Part shown: positions 58,549 to 64,000 of the stretch, in pieces
Layout: the number at the start of each line of letters is the position of its first letter
Position numbering within the stretch: the stretch's first letter is position 1
From: Neoactinobaculum massilliense
Lineage (GTDB): Bacteria > Actinomycetota > Actinomycetes > Actinomycetales > Actinomycetaceae
Reading direction: 5' to 3'
NCBI RefSeq assembly: GCF_900604955.1
Contig: NZ_UWPE01000001.1
Span: 1,178,001 to 1,242,000 of the forward strand
Length of the DNA stretch: 64,000 nucleotides
Program-made: the position numbers and the translations under genes
The notes under the pieces: model-generated
Seen by the model: the letters and a program-made list of their open reading frames with translations, nothing else
Database searches by the model: none
What the model was told of the DNA's origin: nothing

Positions 58549-59952
58549 ATGCGGCGGGACGCGCTACCACGTGAAACACGTGACACCGGCGTAGCCGAGA
58601 TGCGCGCACGCATCCGGGAGAGTGTCAATGCCGTAGCACGGGATTCCCCGGCCCGCCTGGCACTCATGGTGTTTGCCGGGATCATCCTCATGCTAACGGG
58701 ATTGCTCTGTCTGCCGGCGGCCACCTCCTCCGGCACCTCGGCGGGGTTCGTTGACGCACTGTTCACGGCCACCTCTGCGGTGTGCGTCACGGGACTGACG
58801 GTGGTGGATACGGCCACGTTTTGGTCCCCGCTCGGCCAATTCCTCATCTCGCTAGGACTCATTGTGGGCGGCCTGGGGGTGATGACACTGGCATCGATCC
58901 TGGGTATGGCCGTCTCCCGGCATGTCGGACTCACGCAGCGCATGCTCACAGCCAGTGAGAATCAGTCTTCCCTCGGTGAGGTGTATACGCTACTCTCCAC
59001 GGTGGTCGTGGTGTCCCTTTCCGCCCAGGGCATTCTTTTTGTCTCGCTGCTGCCCTTCTTCCTGAGCGGCGGTAACGCCCTGGTGCGTTCCCTGTGGGAC
59101 GCCTACTTTATGGCCGTCTCCATTTTTAATAATGGTGGATTCGTGGTGATGCCGGAGGGCATGGCACCGTATGTAGGCAGCCCGGCGCTCTCCATCCCGA
59201 TCATTGTGGGCACGGTGGTGGGCGCACTCGGGTTCCCCGTCATCCTGGATATTTGGCGGCATCGGCGCCATCCGGCACGCTGGTCCGTCACCACCAAAAT
59301 CACCCTGGTCACCTACGTCACCCTGTTCCTGCTGGGATTTTTGGCGATCGTGCTCGTCGAGTGGGATAACGCAAACACGCTGGGCACGCTGAACATTGCG
59401 GACCGGGTTAACGCAGCGGCCGTGCTCTCGTCCTCGGCGCGCTCCACCGGGCTGACGGGCGTGGATATTAGCGGCATGACGCCCTCGGGTCAGTTCATCA
59501 TCGACTCGCTCATGTTCATCGGCGGCGGCTCCGCTTCCACCGCCGGCGGCATTAAAGTGACCACACTGGGCGTCATGGTGCTGGCCGTGCGCGCCGAGGC
59601 CCGCGGTGACCGTGACACGGAGGCGTTCGGGAAGCGGCTCCCACCGCAGGTACTCCGCCTGGCTATCGCCGTGGCACTGGCCGGCGCACTCATCGTGGGG
59701 CTGGGTATTATCGCGCTCCTCATTATTACGGGCCTGCCGCTATCCGAAGTAATGCTCGAAGTCATTTCCGCCTTCGCCACCTGCGGTTTCTCCACGGGCA
59801 TCACAGGGAGCCTACCCATTGCCGCGCAGCTGCTCCTGGTCCTCCTTATGTTCCTCGGCCGCACTGGCACCATGACCATCGCCGCGGCCCTCTCTCTCCG
59901 CGAGCGCCGCACACAGATTCGCTTCCCCGAGGAGCGGCCGGTGATTGGGTGA
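58549..59952 (+). CDS. ktrB: Potassium uptake membrane subunit KtrB/TrkH
   Basis: 467 residues with four M1-P-M2 repeats of the Trk/Ktr/HKT superfamily. Filter-like stretches are ATSAVCVTGLTVVD, AVSIFNNGGFVVM, SSSARSTGLTGVD and AFATCGFSTGITG. The start at 58549 follows GGGGAGGA; a start at 58423 would add 42 residues. The KtrA regulator follows 90 bp later, giving a complete K+ uptake system. Confidence 0.93.
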   Translation: MRRDALPRETRDTGVAEMRARIRESVNAVARDSPARLALMVFAGIILMLTGLLCLPAATSSGTSAGFVDALFTATSAVCVTGLTVVDTATFWSPLGQFLISLGLIVGGLGVMTLASILGMAVSRHVGLTQRMLTASENQSSLGEVYTLLSTVVVVSLSAQGILFVSLLPFFLSGGNALVRSLWDAYFMAVSIFNNGGFVVMPEGMAPYVGSPALSIPIIVGTVVGALGFPVILDIWRHRRHPARWSVTTKITLVTYVTLFLLGFLAIVLVEWDNANTLGTLNIADRVNAAAVLSSSARSTGLTGVDISGMTPSGQFIIDSLMFIGGGSASTAGGIKVTTLGVMVLAVRAEARGDRDTEAFGKRLPPQVLRLAIAVALAGALIVGLGIIALLIITGLPLSEVMLEVISAFATCGFSTGITGSLPIAAQLLLVLLMFLGRTGTMTIAAALSLRERRTQIRFPEERPVIG

Positions 59953-60042
59953 CGACGCCGAAGCCACCGGTAGAACGTCGGGTCCCGCAAGCCGGCATTC
60001 CCCAAGCCCGCCCGGTTATGCTAAACCTCAACAGAAGGGAGC

Positions 60043-60705
60043 ATGATGGCGGCAAAGAGTGAGGACCAGTCCGTCCTGGTGATCGGCCTGGGCCGTTTCG
60101 GATCCGCCATTGCCACCACCCTCGATGAGCTGGGCCGTGACGTACTGGTGCTGGAACAGAACCCGGATCTGGTGGCAAAATGGTCTCATCGTCTCCGCGT
60201 GGTAGAGGCCGATGCCACCAATCCCGAGGCGCTCGAGCAGGTGGGCGCGCAGGATTTCCCGATCGCCGTCGTGGGCGTTTCTACCTCCCTTGAGGCGAGC
60301 GTACTCATTACGGCGAATCTGTCCGATGTCCACGTGCCACAGATCTGGGCGAAGGCCATCTCCCGCGCCCACGGGCGAATTCTGCGGAGAATTGGGGCCC
60401 ACCACGTGGTGTATCCAGAATTCGATGCCGGCATGCGCGTGGCCCACATGCTTTCCGGACGCATGCTGGACTATATCGAGATTGAAGATGGCTTCTCCAT
60501 TGTCAAAATGCGTCCGCCCAAGGAGATCACCGGCTTCACCATCGCCCAGTCACGTATTCGCGAGCGCTTCGGTGTGCGCATCATCGGCGTGAAGGCACCG
60601 GATCATCCCTTCGAGTACGCCACGCCGGACGCGCGCATTGGCGCCGAGGACACCATCATCGTGTCCGGGGACTCCGAACTACTCGAAGAGTTCGCCAACC
60701 GTTAG
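60043..60705 (+). CDS. ktrA: Potassium uptake regulatory subunit KtrA/TrkA
   Basis: 220 residues: RCK_N Rossmann fold with nucleotide-binding VLVIGLGRFGSAIATTLDELG near 11 and VVEADATNPEAL near 53, then an RCK_C domain (MRPPKEITGFTIAQSRIRERFGVRIIGV). It forms the gating ring on KtrB. The start at 60043 follows AAGGGAG; ATG at 60046 also possible. Confidence 0.94.
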   Translation: MMAAKSEDQSVLVIGLGRFGSAIATTLDELGRDVLVLEQNPDLVAKWSHRLRVVEADATNPEALEQVGAQDFPIAVVGVSTSLEASVLITANLSDVHVPQIWAKAISRAHGRILRRIGAHHVVYPEFDAGMRVAHMLSGRMLDYIEIEDGFSIVKMRPPKEITGFTIAQSRIRERFGVRIIGVKAPDHPFEYATPDARIGAEDTIIVSGDSELLEEFANR

Positions 60706-60791
60706 CCCGCTCGGATCGCCGATGATGGCAAGCCGGCACGATGGCTAGCGGACCGGTTCGTCGTGTCGGAGCACGTAGCTAGGCTGATCTC

Positions 60792-62168
60792 ATGGCAAAG
60801 GCACCCGCGCAAACATTTCAATGCACCAACTGCGGCTACGTAACGCACAAATGGGTGGGCCAGTGCCCCGAATGCGGAGAGTGGGCCACCCTCCAGGAAG
60901 TTGCGGCGCCCGTCTCCTCCGCCCAGCGGCCGGCATTAGCGCCCTCCAGCCCAGCGTTGCCCATCACGGAGGTGGCCGCCACCGCCTCCACGAAACGCCC
61001 CACCGGCGTGCCGGAACTCGACCGGGTGCTGGGCGGCGGCCTGGTGCCCGGCGCGGTGATCCTACTGGCCGGAGAACCCGGTGTTGGAAAGTCCACCCTG
61101 CTGCTGGATGTAGCGGCACGGGCGGCGGAACAGGCGACCGCGAACGGTGAACCGCCGGTGCTCTATGTGACGGGTGAGGAATCCGCTTCCCAGGTGCGCT
61201 CTCGGGCCGAGCGTATCGGCGCGATGGTGCCTGCCCTGCGCCTGGCCGCAGAATCGGATCTGTCCCGGGTGATCGGGCACGTGGAATCCACCCGCCCGTC
61301 ACTTCTGGTGGTGGATTCCGTACAAACGATTGTTGATCCCACCGCGGAGGGCGGTGCCGGTGGTACCACCCAGGTCAAGGCTGTAACCGCCGCCCTCGTC
61401 AATGTAGCCAAAACGCGCAATCTTCCCGTGTTGCTGGTGGGGCACGTAACGAAGGACGGCTCCATTGCCGGCCCGCGCATGCTGGAGCACCTGGTGGACG
61501 TGGTGTGCCAGTTTGAGGGTGATAGGCATTCGCGGCTGCGGATGGTGCGCGCCGTCAAGAACCGCTACGGCGCTACGGATGAGGTGGGCTGCTTTGAGCT
61601 TACGGATACGGGAATTGTGGGCCTTCCGGATCCATCCGGACTATTTTTGTCCTCCCGCAATCTCACCGTGCCGGGCACCTGCGTCACGATGACGCTGGAG
61701 GGCCGGCGTCCCATGCCGGTGGAGGTCCAGGGCCTGGTGGTCCCCACCTCCGGCCGGCCGCAACGCACCACCAATGGTGTGGCCTACCCGCGCGTGGCAC
61801 TCACTATTGCCGTACTGCAATCGCGGCTGGGTTTTCCCCTTGATCAGCGGGATGTTTTCGTCTCCACGGTGGGTGGCGCCCATGCGACCGAGCCGGCCGC
61901 GGATGTTGCCGTGGCGCTGGCGCTGGCCTCCGCCGCCATGGATCTGCCACTAGCGCCGGGCGTGATCGCAATTGGCGAGGTGGCGCTCACGGGTGAACTG
62001 CGGCCCGTCAGCGGGCTGGCTCACCGGCTCTCCGAGGCAGCACGGCTCGGTTTCACTACGGCCGTAGTGCCCGCCAGCTCCGAGATTCCATCGAAGGCGT
62101 CCATTCGTACACGCCCCTGCACCGACATCAAGGAGGCGATGCAGGCTGTGCTCCCCACACAGGCGTAG
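60792..62168 (+). CDS. radA: DNA repair protein RadA
   Basis: RecA-like helicase for branch migration in recombination. Zinc finger CTNCGYVTHKWVGQCPECGEW at about 11-31, Walker A GEPGVGKSTLLLD near 93, the RadA-specific KNRYG motif near 255 and a C-terminal Lon-like domain (GGAHATEPAADVAVALALASA). 458 residues. Confidence 0.97.
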   Translation: MAKAPAQTFQCTNCGYVTHKWVGQCPECGEWATLQEVAAPVSSAQRPALAPSSPALPITEVAATASTKRPTGVPELDRVLGGGLVPGAVILLAGEPGVGKSTLLLDVAARAAEQATANGEPPVLYVTGEESASQVRSRAERIGAMVPALRLAAESDLSRVIGHVESTRPSLLVVDSVQTIVDPTAEGGAGGTTQVKAVTAALVNVAKTRNLPVLLVGHVTKDGSIAGPRMLEHLVDVVCQFEGDRHSRLRMVRAVKNRYGATDEVGCFELTDTGIVGLPDPSGLFLSSRNLTVPGTCVTMTLEGRRPMPVEVQGLVVPTSGRPQRTTNGVAYPRVALTIAVLQSRLGFPLDQRDVFVSTVGGAHATEPAADVAVALALASAAMDLPLAPGVIAIGEVALTGELRPVSGLAHRLSEAARLGFTTAVVPASSEIPSKASIRTRPCTDIKEAMQAVLPTQA

Positions 62169-62286
62169 GTACTCATGCTGGCGTCCTCGACGCGGCGGGC
62201 ACACGCGGTGGCAGCGTCGTGGATAGCGGACCAGGGCCAGCGTCCTCGGCGCGCCCGGCCTTCCTTTCGGCCCGGGCCCGGCCCGA

Positions 62287-63384
62287 CTACTGGGCCTCCG
62301 AGGGGCCGGTGGCCGGCGCGGTTGCCACCTCATCCGCGGGTGCGGTACCGGCGGCATCGGCACCTTCAGGGTGCGTATCCGGCGTCACCGTGAGCGTGGG
62401 CTCCGGGGTGGTGCTGGGCGTGGCGGTAGGAATCTCGGCTGCGCGCCCATTGCCCAACGCGAACGTAACCGTCGTGGCCTTAGCGGAGGAATCGGTGAAA
62501 CTGTAGGTGGCCGCGTAGGTGCCGGTACCGGCGGAGCGGCCACCGGATGGGCACCCTTCCGCCGCAATCTTCCCCGACCAGGCAACGGTTACCGTGGTGC
62601 TCATTTTCCGGTCAAGAAGTAACCGTTTGGACTCGGAGCCCGGTTTGCAGGCCAGCGGATCGGCCATGTGCTGTCCACCGGAGGTAATCTCCAGCCGCGT
62701 ATTTCCCCACCCGACGTCCACCACACACGGGTTTGTTTCCGAACGGTTCGTGAGCGTGGCCGTGAAAGCCACGGTGCCGCCCGCGCTACTCCCGTCCACC
62801 GCCAGGCTGACGTCCAGCATGTCCGGAGAACACGCCGTCGGCGTGTAAAGGGCCTGTGTGGGTGCGGACTGGGCCTCGGAATGGCTAGCCACCTTGCCCA
62901 TCACGTAATACAGCACCGCGGAGACAACGATAATGAGCACCACAGCCACCGCCATGATGCCTAGCAGCCGTCGATTAACGGCGCGTGTGGTGGCCGGATG
63001 CTCCCGGACCTGCCTTGCTCGCGCGCGGTCCCGTGGCGTCCGAGAGGCATCGCCGCGCCGCCCGGCACCCTGCCGCTGCGTACGTTCGCCCCGCTGACTG
63101 AGCGCCGATCGAGTTCCCGCCGCGGCGGACGTTCGCCCGGTACCGGTAGAGCGCCTACCGCCGGTAGCACGGTCGCTACCCGACGCCGATCGCCGCGGCC
63201 GACGCTTCGTGTTTTGCCCGGCGTCCCGCTGCCGTGCCGAGTTACCGTGGCCACCACGTTTCCCCGTGGCGGATTGCCGCGACGCGCTGGCACGGCGGGC
63301 CGGGGAGCCGGCCGGGCGCGAGCCCTTGCCACGCGAACGAGACTCCCGCGGGCGCCCCGGCTTGTTCGGCTGCTCATCCTTCAT
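62287..63384 (-). CDS. Single-pass membrane protein with a basic disordered N-terminus
   Basis: About 365 residues. The first 135 are rich in Arg, Gly, Ser, Ala and Thr and have no predicted order. One helix (LLGIMAVAVVLIIVVSAVLYYVM) at about 140-162 is followed by an extracellular beta-type domain with four Cys (YTPTACSPDMLDVSLAVDG, NPCVVDVGWGNTRLEI, LACKPGS, AEGCPSGG) that could form two disulfides, and a Thr/Pro/Glu-rich tail. The start at 63384 is uncertain (GTG at 63393 possible). Function unknown. Confidence 0.7.
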   Translation of the reverse strand: MKDEQPNKPGRPRESRSRGKGSRPAGSPARRASASRQSATGKRGGHGNSARQRDAGQNTKRRPRRSASGSDRATGGRRSTGTGRTSAAAGTRSALSQRGERTQRQGAGRRGDASRTPRDRARARQVREHPATTRAVNRRLLGIMAVAVVLIIVVSAVLYYVMGKVASHSEAQSAPTQALYTPTACSPDMLDVSLAVDGSSAGGTVAFTATLTNRSETNPCVVDVGWGNTRLEITSGGQHMADPLACKPGSESKRLLLDRKMSTTVTVAWSGKIAAEGCPSGGRSAGTGTYAATYSFTDSSAKATTVTFALGNGRAAEIPTATPSTTPEPTLTVTPDTHPEGADAAGTAPADEVATAPATGPSEAQ

Positions 63385-63536
63385 GCCCGCCACGCTACCA
63401 GTGCCGCACGGTGGACGTGCGCCTGCGCCACTATCGCCCCGGTCCGCACCCCCAAAAGCCCCGCACCGCGAGCGCCGGAACGTCTGCGAATACCGCCGCC
63501 TGCACCCCGCGCACGCCGCCGTGCCACACTGGACAG

Positions 63537-64000
63537 GTGTATTTCGAGGTCATTGAATGGTTCGCTAAGCACGGCCGCCCGCTTCCCTGGCGCGAACCCG
63601 GCACGCCGCCGTGGGCCATCCTCGTCTGCGAAGTCATGAGTCAGCAGACGCCCGTTTCCCGCGTACTACCCGCCTGGACCGCCTGGATGAAACGCTGGCC
63701 GACCCCCAAAGATTTGGCGGCCGCGCGCGCTGCCGACGTCCTGGTGGCGTGGGGCCGGCTCGGCTACCCGCGGCGGGCATTGCGCCTGCAGGAGTGCGCG
63801 GGCGTCGTCGTCGAAAAGTTCGGAGGTGAACTACCACGCAACCGGGCTGATCTGCTCTCCCTACCGGGCGTGGGCCCCTACACCGCCGACGCCGTCATCG
63901 CCTTCGCGTACCGGGAACGTTCCGTTGTGCTCGATACAAATATTCGACGCGTGCTGGCCCGACAACATGGCACCGAACTGCCTCCGCCCAGCCCGCGCAA
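63537..64000 (+). CDS. mutY: A/G-specific adenine glycosylase MutY (3' end outside window)
   Basis: Removes adenine mispaired with 8-oxoguanine. The frame from GTG at 63537 reads YFEVIEWFAKHGRPLPWR, then PPWAILVCEVMSQQTPVSRVLPAW with catalytic Glu, WGRLGYPRRALRLQECA, the helix-hairpin-helix LPGVGPYTADAV, and the catalytic Asp in VVLDTNIRRVLAR. The remaining part, including the 4Fe-4S cluster, is beyond 64000. Confidence 0.92.
   Translation, partial: MYFEVIEWFAKHGRPLPWREPGTPPWAILVCEVMSQQTPVSRVLPAWTAWMKRWPTPKDLAAARAADVLVAWGRLGYPRRALRLQECAGVVVEKFGGELPRNRADLLSLPGVGPYTADAVIAFAYRERSVVLDTNIRRVLARQHGTELPPPSPR

Overview
The window is 64 kb of high-GC, gene-dense chromosome from an actinobacterium. 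Gene content and protein style fit a small-genome member of the Actinomycetales (Actinomycetaceae-like). The evidence is actinobacterial marker genes (nucS, sigR-rsrA, an Rv3235-family gene beside secA, a BldC-like HTH gene beside bS22, the 24-residue bL37, DUF6912), menaquinone genes and an H+-type F1Fo ATP synthase. The genus cannot be fixed from sequence alone. I see no phage, IS element, integrase or CRISPR array; this is core chromosome with short non-coding repeat clusters. Layout: (1) 1-8119, alpha-glucan metabolism: partial glgB, a malEFG-type maltodextrin importer and a GH13 alpha-glucosidase read divergently from malE. (2) 8148-12727, envelope genes of unknown role: a thioredoxin-fold/TPR protein, an overlapping lipoprotein and membrane-protein pair, and a DivIVA-like coiled-coil protein. 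(3) 12823-27416, a long minus-strand run: rho, rpmE, prfA-prmC-tsaC-wecA-like, atpI-atpBEFHAGDC, nucS and a small zinc-site protein, with many 1-14 nt overlaps. (4) 27752-36067: argS, one tRNA-Arg(CCG), a Bifidobacterium-type phosphoketolase, a CsoR repressor with its own palindromic operator, a glycerophosphodiester phosphodiesterase and two overlapping DUF21/CBS proteins. (5) 36360-45224: an SGNH-fold protein lacking catalytic residues, bL37, the rsrA-sigR pair with a recognisable SigR-type promoter, a DoxX protein, rsgA, a phosphoribosyltransferase and sbcDC. (6) 45326-53380: a conserved but poorly understood locus (DUF6912, CpaE-like ATPase, SAF protein, HTH, LysM protein, Rv3235 family, secA) with an unusual repeat-filled gap before secA. 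(7) 53585-64000: heptaprenyl synthase-menG and divergent menA, a phosphatase-marR pair, bS22-HTH, ktrB-ktrA potassium uptake, radA, a membrane protein and the start of mutY. The items most worth a second look are two reading-frame breaks, each at a 7-base homopolymer (malF at A7, the CpaE-like gene at G7); a 19-bp tandem repeat array with one inverted copy and a decayed second copy of the secA 3' end in the gap 50128-50620; a perfect 26-bp-arm palindrome at 36976-37030; and the SGNH protein whose Ser, Asn and His positions are all replaced. Both frame breaks are homopolymer-linked, so sequencing error must be excluded first.
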